From CAIMFV01 sp040757715 (lineage in GTDB: Bacteria > Pseudomonadota > Alphaproteobacteria > Caulobacterales > Caulobacteraceae): DNA of 64,000 bases. Under the pieces are notes generated by a model. It ran no database searches. It was not told the DNA's origin and saw only the letters and a list, made by a program, of their open reading frames with translations. This document shows positions 8,520 to 19,454 of the stretch, in pieces (positions within the stretch are counted from its first letter, which is position 1; each line of letters opens with the position of its first letter). The DNA lies in NCBI GenBank assembly GCA_040757715.1, contig JBFLWS010000004.1:1-64000 (forward strand). Reading direction: 5' to 3'. The position numbers and the translations under genes were made by a program.

Positions 8520-9180
8520 AGCCCCCCTCAGCTTGCCGTTCGGCGATGGTCTTGGCGTCGGGGGCGCGCAGATAGAGCGGACGTAGGGGCGCTAGAAGCG
8601 CTGATCGGGCGGCGGCGAGACGGGCCACGGCTTCTGGATCGGGATAGGCGCGTTGGTCAAGCCGCGCTCCAGAGATCACGCCCGACAACAGATTCGCGCC
8701 AGGACCGACCAGGTTCAGCGGCGCCGACACCGAAAGCTCGGCCAGACGGGCCGCGGCTTCATCGAGGTCGAGCAGGTCCGGCGCGGTGACTGCTGCGCCG
8801 TCGACAAAGGCCTGGAAATAGACCCGCTCCCGGCGCGCATCGATCACCGCTGCGGTCAGTCCGCTGTCCGGCGCGGATGCCGCCAACGCCTCCAGCGTTC
8901 CGATACCTGCCGCTGGAATTGACAGGGCGAGGGCGAGCCCTTTGGCGAAGGCGATCCCCACCCGCAAGCCGGTGAACGAGCCCGGCCCCACGGTGATGCC
9001 GATGCGCTCCAGCTGGCTGAACCGAAGCCCGCTCTTGGCCACGGCCGCCGCGACCACCGGCGCCACGCGTTCCTGATGGCCGCGCTCCATCGCCTCGATC
9101 TCGCAGGCGACGACGCGCTCCCCGTCCAGCACCACCGCCGAACAGGCGCCAAGGCAGGTGTCGAGGGCGAGGACGCGCAA
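8506..9180 (-). CDS. tsaB: tRNA threonylcarbamoyladenosine biosynthesis protein TsaB
   Basis: A 224-residue ASKHA-fold protein that scaffolds TsaD and TsaE in making the t6A37 modification of ANN-decoding tRNAs. The N-terminal strand MRVLALDTCLGACSAVV and the signature GITVGPGSFTGLRVGIAFAKGLALA are both clear. It lacks the metal-binding histidines of TsaD, as expected. With miaB and ybeY close by, this leftward run is rich in RNA-maturation functions. Confidence 0.95.
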   Translation of the reverse strand: MRVLALDTCLGACSAVVLDGERVVACEIEAMERGHQERVAPVVAAAVAKSGLRFSQLERIGITVGPGSFTGLRVGIAFAKGLALALSIPAAGIGTLEALAASAPDSGLTAAVIDARRERVYFQAFVDGAAVTAPDLLDLDEAAARLAELSVSAPLNLVGPGANLLSGVISGARLDQRAYPDPEAVARLAAARSALLAPLRPLYLRAPDAKTIAERQAEGGCGAA

Positions 9181-9191
9181 AGGGATCGTCG

Positions 9192-9779
9192 TCAGAGGAT
9201 CTGACAGGCTTCTTCGAAGGAAAGCCTGGGGCCGCGCGGGAAGGGCGTGTCAACGCCATGACCCAGCGCGCAGATGAAGTTGGAGCGGATGGTCGTACCC
9301 GCGAAGAATTCCTGGTCCACGCCCGCATTGTCGAAGCCGGACATGGGGCCGGCGTCGAGACCCAACGCCCGCGCGGCGAGGATCAGGTAGGCGCCTTGCA
9401 GCGTACCGTTGCGGAAGGCAGTGACCTCGGCCAGCTTCGGGTCGCCGAACCAGTCCTTGGCGCCCGGATTGTGCGGGAACAGCTTGGGGAGCTGCTCGGC
9501 GAACTTCAGGTCATGGCCGATGATGACGATGGCCGGCGCGGCCAGGCTCTTGGCGCGGTTGGTTTCCGACAGGTAGGGGGCGATGCGGGCCTTGGCCGCC
9601 TCCGAGGTGAGAAACACGAACCGCGCCGGCGAGGCGTTGGCCGAGGTGGGGCCGAATTTCACCAGGTCGTAGAGCTCGCGCCACAGGCTTTCCGGCAACT
9701 GTTCCGGCTTCCAGGCGTTGCGGGTGCGGGCCTCGCGGAACAATTGGTCGAGGGCGGGAGAGGCGAGCTTTTCGGTCAT
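9192..9779 (-). CDS. rutE: Malonic semialdehyde reductase-like nitroreductase
   Basis: A 195-residue FMN-dependent nitroreductase-fold enzyme matching the RutE/HadB group, which reduces malonic semialdehyde to 3-hydroxypropionate in pyrimidine breakdown. Diagnostic blocks are FGPTSANASPARFVFLTS, AYLILAARALGLDAGPMSGFD and SNFICALGHG. The ATG at 9779 gives MTEKLASPALDQLF, the family N-terminus; an upstream codon at 9806 is less likely. No other rut genes are nearby, so it may act on other small aldehydes or quinones. Confidence 0.85.
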   Translation of the reverse strand: MTEKLASPALDQLFREARTRNAWKPEQLPESLWRELYDLVKFGPTSANASPARFVFLTSEAAKARIAPYLSETNRAKSLAAPAIVIIGHDLKFAEQLPKLFPHNPGAKDWFGDPKLAEVTAFRNGTLQGAYLILAARALGLDAGPMSGFDNAGVDQEFFAGTTIRSNFICALGHGVDTPFPRGPRLSFEEACQIL

Positions 9780-9807
9780 GGCGAGGTCCTGGCGTAGGGA
9801 GAACAAG

Positions 9808-10380
9808 TCAAAGGCTGGCTTCGACGCGGGTCACTTCGGGCACATAGTGTTTCAGCATGTTCTCCACCCCCGACTTCAGCGTCGCCGTGGAGGACGGGCA
9901 GCCCGAGCAGGCGCCGCGCATGTGCAGATAGACCACGCCGGTGTCAGCTTCAAAGCGATCAAACAGGATGTCGCCCCCGTCCTGCGCCACCGCGGGGCGG
10001 ATGCGGGTGTCGAGCAGTTCCTTGATTTCCGCCACCACCTGGGCGGCGTCGCCCTCATAGGCTGCTTCATTGTGACCCGCCCCGCCGGCGTCGTTTCGCA
10101 TCAGCGGCTGGCCCGAGGTGAAGTGATCCATGATCACCGCCAGGATCGGCGCTTTCAGCTGCGGCCAGGCGAAGGTCTCGCCGCCCTTGGAGACGGTAAT
10201 GAAGTCCGAGCCGAAATAGACCCGCACCACGCCTTCCACCTCGAACAGGCCCGCCGCAAGAGGCGAGGCCGCGGCCTCATCGGCGCTGCGGAACTCCTTC
10301 GGCCCCTCCGGCGAGACGTCGCGTCCCGGCAGGAACTTCAGGGTTTCAGGATTGGGCGTGGCTTCGGTCTGGATGAACAT
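9808..10380 (-). CDS. nfuA: NifU-family iron-sulfur cluster carrier
   Basis: A 190-residue cytosolic scaffold or carrier that delivers Fe-S clusters to apoproteins. The N-terminal Nfu_N domain starts MFIQTEATPNPETLKFLPG. The C-terminal NifU domain carries the cluster-binding Cys-x-x-Cys in GACSGCPSSTATLK. Such carriers serve enzymes like MiaB, encoded 2 kb away. That partnership is an inference from function, not from an operon boundary. Confidence 0.92.
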   Translation of the reverse strand: MFIQTEATPNPETLKFLPGRDVSPEGPKEFRSADEAAASPLAAGLFEVEGVVRVYFGSDFITVSKGGETFAWPQLKAPILAVIMDHFTSGQPLMRNDAGGAGHNEAAYEGDAAQVVAEIKELLDTRIRPAVAQDGGDILFDRFEADTGVVYLHMRGACSGCPSSTATLKSGVENMLKHYVPEVTRVEASL

Positions 10381-10455
10381 GGGGCAAACCGGAATGACGG
10401 CGATTGAGGCGGAACATGGCGACGCCGACAGGCTGCCGCAACCGAGCGATGCTAA

Positions 10456-10893
10456 TCAGGGATGATGGTGCTCGCCATCGGCGCCCGAGACGGTGAAGGT
10501 CTCGGTCTGCTTGCCGGCGTGCTCGAATTGCAGCGTGATCTTGGCCTTATCGCCCGGATGCAGGGGCGCCTTGAGGCCCACGATCATCAGATGGCGGCCG
10601 CCGGGCGCGAACTTCACCTCGCCGCCGGCCGGCACGGACACCACCGGCGTCGCCATCATGTGCGCCATGCCGTCATGCACCATGGTCTCGTGCAGCTCGA
10701 CCTTATCCGCGCAATCGCAGGACACGCCCACCAGCCTGTCGGCCGGCCCGGCGTTCTTCAGCGTCATGTAGCCGGCGGTCATCGTGGCTCCGTGGAACGG
10801 CGGACGGATGGTCGCCTCCTTCACCTCGATGGCGGCGTTGGCGGCCGTGACGGCGGCGAGCGCGAAAAATCCGGACAGCAGCAGCGCGCGCAT
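10456..10893 (-). CDS. Periplasmic PCu(A)C copper chaperone
   Basis: A 145-residue exported protein with an N-terminal signal peptide of about 20 residues (ending AAVTAANA). The mature part has the PCu(A)C copper-binding set of His and Met residues in KVELHETMVHDGMAHMM and GGRHLMIVGLK. The C-terminus is histidine-rich (GEHHHP). Proteins of this family hand Cu(I) to the CuA site of cytochrome oxidase or supply copper to other periplasmic proteins. It sits 23 bp after trpS. The island nirK and pseudoazurin would be possible copper clients, but nothing in the sequence links them. Confidence 0.88.
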   Translation of the reverse strand: MRALLLSGFFALAAVTAANAAIEVKEATIRPPFHGATMTAGYMTLKNAGPADRLVGVSCDCADKVELHETMVHDGMAHMMATPVVSVPAGGEVKFAPGGRHLMIVGLKAPLHPGDKAKITLQFEHAGKQTETFTVSGADGEHHHP

Positions 10894-10916
10894 GTGCGCC
10901 TCCTTAAGACTTGGGC

Positions 10917-11954
<1,038 letters not shown>

Positions 11955-11996
11955 GATGGCGGCGCTTTAGCGCACCTTGACGCGCGGGATAAGGGT

Positions 11997-13796
11997 CTAG
12001 CTGCCGAGATCGGCGCTTTCCACCCCGGCCGGCTTGGGCTGGCGGCGCAGGGCCCCGCGCACCTCGGCCACGGTGACCGCCTTCAGGCCGAACAGCAGCA
12101 CGAGATAGAGGAGCCCGCCGAGTCCCACGGCGAGCACGAGGGCGATCTCCTTGCGGCCCAACAAATAGGGCTGCAGGTCGGCGCGGAAATAGGAAGCGAG
12201 CCCCAAGAACACGCCGAGGATCATGCTGGCCGACAACAGGCGCAAGAGGCGCGACACCGTGGCGCTGGAGGGCTGATAATGGCCGCGGCGGATCAGGGTG
12301 ACCGTCATCTGCGCCACGTTCAGCCAGGCGGCGATGGCGGTGGCGGCGGCGATGCCCTGGAAGCCGACCAGCCAGAACAGGGTCACGCCCAGCACGATAT
12401 TGGTCCCCACCGAAATGAGGGCGAAGCGCATGGGGGTCTTGGTGTCCTGGCGGGCGAAGAAGGCCTGGTTGAGGATGCGCGCCAGCACGAAGGCCGGCGT
12501 GCCCCAGCCGTAGTGGAACAGGGCCTGGGCGGTGGCCACCGCGTCCACATGATGGAAGGCGCCCCGGGTGAAGAGGGCGTCGATGAGGAAGTAGGGCATG
12601 CACACCAGGGCCGCCGCCGCCGGCAGGGAAAAGGCCAGCGACAGGGCGATGGCCTCGTCCATGGCGTCCTGCGCGCCGGCTTCGTCCTTCTGATGCACGG
12701 TGGTGGAGAGCCTCGGCAGCAGGGCGACGCCGATGGCCACGCCCACGAGGCCGAGGGGCAGCTGATAGAGCCGGTCAGCCACGGCGAGCCACGAGCGGGC
12801 TCCGTTCACCTGACTGGCCAGCATGCCGGAAATGAAGATGTTGATCTGGGTGGCGCTGGCGGCCACCGCGCCGGGAACGGCGAGGGCGATGAGCTGCTTG
12901 ATCTCGGGGGTCAGGCGCGGCCAGCGCAGATCCACCCGCGCGCCGGAACGGTTCACGCCCCACCACAACAGCGCGGCCTGGCAAATGCCGGCCACGATCA
13001 CCGCCGCCGAGGCGGCGTAGGCGGCGAGGATGGAATCCTTTTGCGGCCAGACCGCCGCCAGCATGACAAGGTTCAGCAGAGTCGGCGCCAGGGCCGAGAA
13101 GATGAACCGCCCGCGCGCCTGCAACACCCCGGAAAGATGGGCGTAGATTGCCATGCACGGCAGATAGGGCATGGTGATCTGGGTCAGGGTCACGGCCAGC
13201 TTGAACTTGGCCGGATCGGCGGCGTAGCCCGGATTGATCACGTACATCAGCCAGGGCATGGCCAGCTGCGCCGCCACGGTGATGACGATGGTGGCGGCGG
13301 CCAAGGTGGCCATGGCGTCGGCGGCCAGCACGTCGGCCACCTCCTCGCCGTCCTTAGCCAGCGAGCGCGCATAGGCCGGCACGAAGGCGGTGGCGAAAGC
13401 GCCCTCGGCGAAGATGCGCCGGAACAGGTTGGGAAAGGCGAGCGCGGTGTTGTAGGCGTCCGCCGCCACAGTGACGCTGGCGCCCAGGCGATAGGTGATC
13501 ACCTGATCGCGCAAAAAGCCCATGAAGCGGCTGACCAGGGTGAGCCCGGAAAAGATCGCCGAAGAGCGCAACATGCCACTGCGCTTGGGTTGCGGCAGCA
13601 CCCGTTCCGTGTCGATGGAGGCTTCAGACAACGCATCATCGGCCGCCGGCGCGTCCACGCCCGGCGCATCCACCGGCAGCTGGGCGGCGTAGGCGAGCTC
13701 AACGGGGGCGTCAGGTCGGGGCGGCGGCGGCGTGGTCACCTCTCGCGGGTATCCGGCGTTGATGGCGGGGTCAAGGCGCCTCAGCCGCTGCGTCAA
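11997..13796 (-). CDS. murJ: Lipid II flippase MurJ
   Basis: An integral membrane protein of the MOP superfamily that flips lipid II to the periplasm for peptidoglycan synthesis. The core begins at MLRSSAIFSGLTLVSRFMGFLRDQ and has about 14 membrane segments. The arginines in SRFMGFLRD and the LFRRIFAEGAFATAFVPAY block are typical. The annotated start gives 599 residues with a Pro/Ala-rich cytoplasmic extension of about 75 residues. A shorter start at the internal Met would give the common family length, so the start is uncertain. It overlaps the FUSC gene by 4 bp. Confidence 0.93.
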   Translation of the reverse strand: MTQRLRRLDPAINAGYPREVTTPPPPRPDAPVELAYAAQLPVDAPGVDAPAADDALSEASIDTERVLPQPKRSGMLRSSAIFSGLTLVSRFMGFLRDQVITYRLGASVTVAADAYNTALAFPNLFRRIFAEGAFATAFVPAYARSLAKDGEEVADVLAADAMATLAAATIVITVAAQLAMPWLMYVINPGYAADPAKFKLAVTLTQITMPYLPCMAIYAHLSGVLQARGRFIFSALAPTLLNLVMLAAVWPQKDSILAAYAASAAVIVAGICQAALLWWGVNRSGARVDLRWPRLTPEIKQLIALAVPGAVAASATQINIFISGMLASQVNGARSWLAVADRLYQLPLGLVGVAIGVALLPRLSTTVHQKDEAGAQDAMDEAIALSLAFSLPAAAALVCMPYFLIDALFTRGAFHHVDAVATAQALFHYGWGTPAFVLARILNQAFFARQDTKTPMRFALISVGTNIVLGVTLFWLVGFQGIAAATAIAAWLNVAQMTVTLIRRGHYQPSSATVSRLLRLLSASMILGVFLGLASYFRADLQPYLLGRKEIALVLAVGLGGLLYLVLLFGLKAVTVAEVRGALRRQPKPAGVESADLGS

Positions 13797-14905
13797 GCCC
13801 GGGCTTCGCCCAGGCGATCGGCCAGATCCGTGAGGTTTCGGTGCAGGCCATCCAGTGCGAAGGCGAGGCCGAACACGTGGCCGATGCTCTCGAAGGTCTG
13901 ATCGGCGGTGAGGCGCTCGCGCCGTAGCTGCTCCAAGGCCTCATGGAAGGCGGCGTGGGCGGCGGCGCGGGCGGCGCGCTCGGGCTTGGGCCCGCCCTTC
14001 GCCTGGGCCCCGAGACCGCGCATGAAGGTGGTCTCCTTGGCGATCATGTCACGGACCGGCTCTGCGATCAGGATCGCCACCTGCTCCGGCAAGGGATCAA
14101 GCACGGTGCGGCCGATGGCCACCACGTCGTTGCGCACCCGCCAGAGCGTGCGCGGAACCGCCGGTGGAAAGGGCGGTGTGGCGAGCCGCACCTTGTGCTC
14201 CTCCTGCGCGCTGTCCAGTGCTGCGTCGAGATTGGCCAGACCGAGGCGGATCTGCTCATGGCGATCATGGATGTCCGAAGCGATGGCGACCTTGTCCTCG
14301 GCGCCCGGCCCGACCAAGGCGCCAAGATAGATCAGCACATCGCCAAGCTGGTTCAGCGCCTCGTCGATCCGCCGCGCGGCTAGATCGACGGCGCGCGTCG
14401 GAAAGATGATCAGGCTGCCCGCCACGGCCACGGCGCCGCCGAGGGCGATCTCCGCTACCCGCGCCAAGGCCTCGGCGACCGGGTTGAGCCCCGCCACCGG
14501 GCTGATCAACACGATCACCGCCGTCACCGGCGCGACCTTCAGACTGGGCCGCCAGGCGGCCAAGGCGCCGGTGACAGTCACCGCCGCGGCCAGAACTTCC
14601 AACAACGCCGTCCCGCCATGATGGGCGGCGGCCGTCTTGCCGAGACCGCCGATCACGGCTCCGGCCACCGTGCCGGCGAAGCGCTCCGCCGAGGCCTTCA
14701 AGGTGCCGCCCACGGTGGTCTGCATGACGATGACGGCGGTGAAAACGGCCCAGAAGCCCTGAGGCAAACCGCTGAGCTCGGCCAGCAGGGCGGCGGCGAC
14801 GCAGGTGAGCCCCATGCGCGCGCCCTGCCGCAGCGGGCCCTTCCAGGCTCCGATCGCGTCGCTCAGGCCGGCGAAGGCCGCGAATCTGGGGCGGACGATC
14901 GTCAT
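13793..14905 (-). CDS. FUSC-family membrane protein (aromatic acid exporter-like)
   Basis: A 370-residue protein. The N-terminal half has about six membrane segments (GLTCVAAALLAELSGL, FWAVFTAVIVMQ, VAVAGSLIIFPTR) and the C-terminal half is a cytoplasmic helical region. The GGTLKASAERFAGTVAGAVIGG block matches the fusaric-acid-resistance/YccS-type family, whose members are predicted exporters. Substrate cannot be inferred. Its stop overlaps the murJ start by 4 bp and its start lies 73 bp from the divergently read uvrB. Confidence 0.78.
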   Translation of the reverse strand: MTIVRPRFAAFAGLSDAIGAWKGPLRQGARMGLTCVAAALLAELSGLPQGFWAVFTAVIVMQTTVGGTLKASAERFAGTVAGAVIGGLGKTAAAHHGGTALLEVLAAAVTVTGALAAWRPSLKVAPVTAVIVLISPVAGLNPVAEALARVAEIALGGAVAVAGSLIIFPTRAVDLAARRIDEALNQLGDVLIYLGALVGPGAEDKVAIASDIHDRHEQIRLGLANLDAALDSAQEEHKVRLATPPFPPAVPRTLWRVRNDVVAIGRTVLDPLPEQVAILIAEPVRDMIAKETTFMRGLGAQAKGGPKPERAARAAAHAAFHEALEQLRRERLTADQTFESIGHVFGLAFALDGLHRNLTDLADRLGEARA

Positions 14906-14964
14906 AGACGGCTCATATCACGGGGTGACCGCGCGCGCGCCACTAGCATCCCGTGCATGGGCGA

Positions 14965-14989
14965 CATAATATTTGTTCATGGCCCGTTC
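14965..14989 (+). promoter_or_regulatory. LexA (SOS) box and -10 element at the uvrB start
   Basis: GTTCATGGCCCGTTC at 14975-14989 is an exact GTTC-N7-GTTC, the LexA operator form known in alphaproteobacteria. It spans the uvrB ATG at 14979. A -10-like CATAAT at 14965-14970 would put the transcription start on or within two bases of that ATG, giving a leaderless mRNA. LexA bound there would cover the initiation site. The eight fixed bases alone should occur about twice by chance in 64 kb over both strands, so the gene identity carries much of the support. Confidence 0.65.
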
Positions 14990-17246
14990 TCCCCGCCCCT
15001 CCCCTGCATCCAATCCCGGTGTTGAAGAGGCCTCAGCCGCCTTCATCTACGACGCCGCCAGCGCGCTGCAGCCCCTGTGGGCGCCGCACCGGCCGGCGCG
15101 ACCGGAGAAGTCGGAGGGCGGGAAACGCTTCAAGCTTTCCTCGTCCTACGCCCCGGCGGGGGACCAGCCGGCGGCCATCGCCGAACTGGTGGAAGGGGTG
15201 CAGGCGCGGGAACAGGACCAGGTGCTGCTCGGCGTCACCGGCTCGGGCAAGACCTTCACCATGGCCCAGGTGATCGCGAAGACGCAGCGCCCGGCGCTGA
15301 TCCTCGCCCACAACAAGACGCTGGCCGCCCAGCTCTATGGAGAATTCAAGGGTTTCTTCCCCGAAAACTCGGTGGAGTACTTCGTCTCCTACTACGACTA
15401 TTACCAACCGGAGGCCTATGTCCCGCGCACGGACACCTATATCGAGAAAGACTCCTCCATCAATGAACAGATCGACCGCATGCGCCACGCCGCCACGCGG
15501 GCGATTCTGGAGCGAGACGATGTGATCATCGTCGCCTCGGTGTCCTGCATCTACGGCATCGGCTCAGTGGAGACCTATACGGCCATGACCTTCTCGCTCA
15601 CCGTGGGCGAGATCGTCGATGAGCGGCGGCTGATGGCCGACCTCGTGGCCCAGCAATACAAGCGCAATGATCAGGCCTTCACGCGCGGGACCTTTCGCCG
15701 GCGGGGCGACGTGATCGAGATCTTCCCCGCCCACTATGAGGATCGCGCCTGGCGCATCTCCCTGTTCGGCGAGGAGATCGAATCCATCTCCGAATTCGAC
15801 CCTCTCACCGGCAAGAAGACCTCCGATCTGCAGACCGTGAAGGTCTACGCCAACAGCCACTACGTCACCCCGCGGCCGACGCTGAAACAGGCCATCGACC
15901 AGATCAAGATCGAGATGGAAGAGCGGGTGAAGTGGTTCACCGACACCGGCAAGCTCTTGGAAGCGCAACGGCTTGAGCAGCGCACCCGCTTCGACCTGGA
16001 AATGCTGGAGACCACCGGCTCCTGCGCCGGCATCGAGAACTACAGCCGCTATCTCACCGGCCGCCGCCCCGGCGAGCCACCGCCCACCATGTTCGAATAT
16101 GTGCCGGAGAACGCGCTGCTGTTCGTAGACGAGAGCCATGTCACCGTGCCGCAGATCGGGGCCATGTACCGGGGCGACTACCGGCGCAAATCGACGCTGG
16201 CCGAATACGGCTTCCGCCTGCCCTCCTGCCTGGACAACCGGCCGCTGAAGTTCGAGGAGTGGGACGCCATGCGGCCGCAGACGGTGCACGTCTCGGCCAC
16301 CCCCGGACCCTGGGAGATGGAGCGCACCGGCGGGGTGTTCGTGGAGCAGGTGATCCGCCCCACCGGCCTGATCGACCCGCCGGTGGAGGTGCGTCCGGTG
16401 TCCCGCACGCCGGAAGGCGCAGCCTTCAGCCAGGTGGACGACGTCATCGCCGAGGTGAAGGACGCGGCCCGCATCGGCCTGCGCTCCCTGGTCACCGTGC
16501 TCACTAAGAAGATGGCCGAGGACCTCACCGAATATATGCACGAGCAGGGGGTGCGGGTGCGCTATATGCACTCGGACGTGGATACGGTGGAGCGGATCGA
16601 GATCATCCGCGACCTACGCCTCGGAGCCTTCGACGTGCTGGTGGGGATCAACTTGCTGCGCGAGGGCCTCGACATTCCCGAATGCGGCCGGGTCTTCATC
16701 CTCGACGCCGACAAGGAAGGCTTCCTGCGCTCAGAGACCTCGCTGATCCAGACCATCGGCCGCGCGGCGCGTAATGTGGACGGACGGGTGGTGCTCTACG
16801 CCGACCAGATCACCCGCTCCATGGAACGGGCCATGGCCGAGACCAAGCGCCGCCGGGAGAAGCAGGAGGCCTACAACGCCGCCCACGGCATCACGCCGGA
16901 AAGCGTGAAGCGCGACATCGCCGACATCTTGAACAGCCCCTACGACAAGGCCGATCGAGTGACCGTGGACGCCGGCGTGGCCGAGGACGCCAAGCCCTTT
17001 GTCGGGGCCAATTTCCAGACCACCCTGAAGGACCTGGAGGCGCGCATGCGCAAGGCCGCCGCCGACCTGGAGTTCGAGGAGGCCGCCCGCCTGCGCGACG
17101 AGGTCAAGCGGTTGAAGATGCTCGACCTCGAATTCGCCAATGAGGTGATGACCGGCGCCGGCGAGGAGGTGGACCGCGCCGAACCCGCCCGCCAGCGCAA
17201 GGCCGCCCGCGAGGCGGCCCAGGCGAGGTTCCGAAAGGGGCGATAA
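14979..17246 (+). CDS. uvrB: Excinuclease ABC subunit B
   Basis: DNA-damage recognition helicase of nucleotide excision repair, about 755 residues. The Walker A motif is GVTGSGKTFTMA, the beta-hairpin region contains YYDYYQPEAYVPRTDTYIEKD, and helicase motifs V and VI appear in GINLLREGLDIPE and TIGRAARN. A C-terminal UVR domain (DLEFEEAARLRDEVKRLK) binds UvrC. The conserved core begins near KRFKLSSSYAPAGDQP; the preceding 50 residues are a variable extension. I choose the ATG at 14979 over the TTG six bases upstream. Confidence 0.97.
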   Translation: MARSPRPSPASNPGVEEASAAFIYDAASALQPLWAPHRPARPEKSEGGKRFKLSSSYAPAGDQPAAIAELVEGVQAREQDQVLLGVTGSGKTFTMAQVIAKTQRPALILAHNKTLAAQLYGEFKGFFPENSVEYFVSYYDYYQPEAYVPRTDTYIEKDSSINEQIDRMRHAATRAILERDDVIIVASVSCIYGIGSVETYTAMTFSLTVGEIVDERRLMADLVAQQYKRNDQAFTRGTFRRRGDVIEIFPAHYEDRAWRISLFGEEIESISEFDPLTGKKTSDLQTVKVYANSHYVTPRPTLKQAIDQIKIEMEERVKWFTDTGKLLEAQRLEQRTRFDLEMLETTGSCAGIENYSRYLTGRRPGEPPPTMFEYVPENALLFVDESHVTVPQIGAMYRGDYRRKSTLAEYGFRLPSCLDNRPLKFEEWDAMRPQTVHVSATPGPWEMERTGGVFVEQVIRPTGLIDPPVEVRPVSRTPEGAAFSQVDDVIAEVKDAARIGLRSLVTVLTKKMAEDLTEYMHEQGVRVRYMHSDVDTVERIEIIRDLRLGAFDVLVGINLLREGLDIPECGRVFILDADKEGFLRSETSLIQTIGRAARNVDGRVVLYADQITRSMERAMAETKRRREKQEAYNAAHGITPESVKRDIADILNSPYDKADRVTVDAGVAEDAKPFVGANFQTTLKDLEARMRKAAADLEFEEAARLRDEVKRLKMLDLEFANEVMTGAGEEVDRAEPARQRKAAREAAQARFRKGR

Positions 17247-17288
17247 GGGGGGAATAATTCAAATCTTTTTTACAATCAGACGGCGTTT

Positions 17289-17307
17289 CTTGCCAATCCT
17301 TGCCAAT
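17289..17307 (+). promoter_or_regulatory. Tandem repeat upstream of parD (possible operator)
   Basis: CTTGCCAAT occurs at 17289-17297 and 17299-17307, one helical turn apart, ending 17 bp before the parD start. ParD proteins usually repress their own operon by binding repeats at the promoter. Assigning this repeat as that operator is an inference. Confidence 0.4.
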
Positions 17308-17324
17308 GCGCGCAAGCTGTCACC

Positions 17325-17594
17325 ATGACCACGCGGAACGTCAATCTGACCCCCGCTCTCGACGAGTTTGTTGAGACGCAGCTGCAAAGCGGCGCCTATC
17401 AAAACGCCAGCGAGGTGGTGCGCGCGGGGCTACGACTGCTGAAGGCCGATGAAGAGGCCCGCGCTGTGCGATTGGCGGCTCTGAAAGCGGCGGTGGAAGT
17501 CGGCCTGGCGCAGCTCCAACGCGGCGAATCGATCGCGGTGGACGATGTGGACGCCTGGCTCGCCGGTCTTGGCCAGGTGGATGTGGAGCTTTGA
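17325..17594 (+). CDS. parD: ParD-family antitoxin
   Basis: An 89-residue protein with an N-terminal ribbon-helix-helix (NVNLTPALDEFVETQLQSG and ASEVVRAGLRLLKADEEA) and an acidic C-terminal helix that would wrap the toxin. It should neutralise the neighbouring ParE and repress the operon. Its stop overlaps the toxin start, so translation is coupled. Typical length and order for parDE. Confidence 0.9.
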   Translation: MTTRNVNLTPALDEFVETQLQSGAYQNASEVVRAGLRLLKADEEARAVRLAALKAAVEVGLAQLQRGESIAVDDVDAWLAGLGQVDVEL

Positions 17595-17946
17595 GGCGGC
17601 TTGAGGTCGCCAGAGCCGCCCAGCAGGACATAGCCACGATTTTACACTGGAGCCGGACCGAATTCGGCGCAGAGGCGGCGAACCGGTATCGGGAATTGTT
17701 GGCCGCCGCGATCACAAAGCTACGAAACGATCCGCTTCCGGCCAACGTCCGCGCCCTGAACGACCTCGGCGTGGGCCTCCGGTCGTATCATCTTCGTCAC
17801 GCCGCTCCGCAGACGACGGAGGCGGGCCGGGTCCGCCGGCCGCGCCACTTCATCATCTTCCGCGCCGACGCCGCGGTGCTTCAGATCGTGCGCGTATTGC
17901 ACGAATCCATGGACCTGCCGCGCCGGCTCTCAGACGACGAGGCCCC

Positions 17947-17953
<7 letters not shown>
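17591..17953 (+). CDS. parE: ParE-family toxin
   Basis: A 120-residue RelE/ParE-fold protein starting at a TTG that overlaps the parD stop. LEVARAAQQDIATILHWS at the start and HFIIFRADAAVLQIVRVLHESMD near the end are family features. ParE toxins poison DNA gyrase, while related RelE members cut mRNA; the sequence favours ParE. The last 7 bp overlap the convergent ahcY gene, which may leave little room for separate terminators. Confidence 0.88.
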
Positions 17954-19338
<1,385 letters not shown>

Positions 19339-19406
19339 GGGGGCGGGGCTCCGGTGCGTAAGACGTCGCCCGGAGCTATAGCCGCCCATCAGCGGGAGAG
19401 CAATAA

Positions 19407-19430
19407 GGATATAAGGATGTCTTTATATCC
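19407..19430 (-). promoter_or_regulatory. 24-bp palindromic operator upstream of ahcY
   Basis: Arms GGATATAAGGA and TCTTTATATCC flank a TG centre and pair with one mismatch, an AT-rich palindrome in GC-rich surroundings. It lies in the 116-bp gap between fba and ahcY, 69 bp before the ahcY start. ArsR-type repressors that sense SAH or SAM (SahR/SamR) are known to control ahcY in Proteobacteria through AT-rich palindromes. Naming this as such a site is an inference. Confidence 0.6.
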
Positions 19431-19454
19431 CGAACGCCCGCTCCGCACGGCGGA

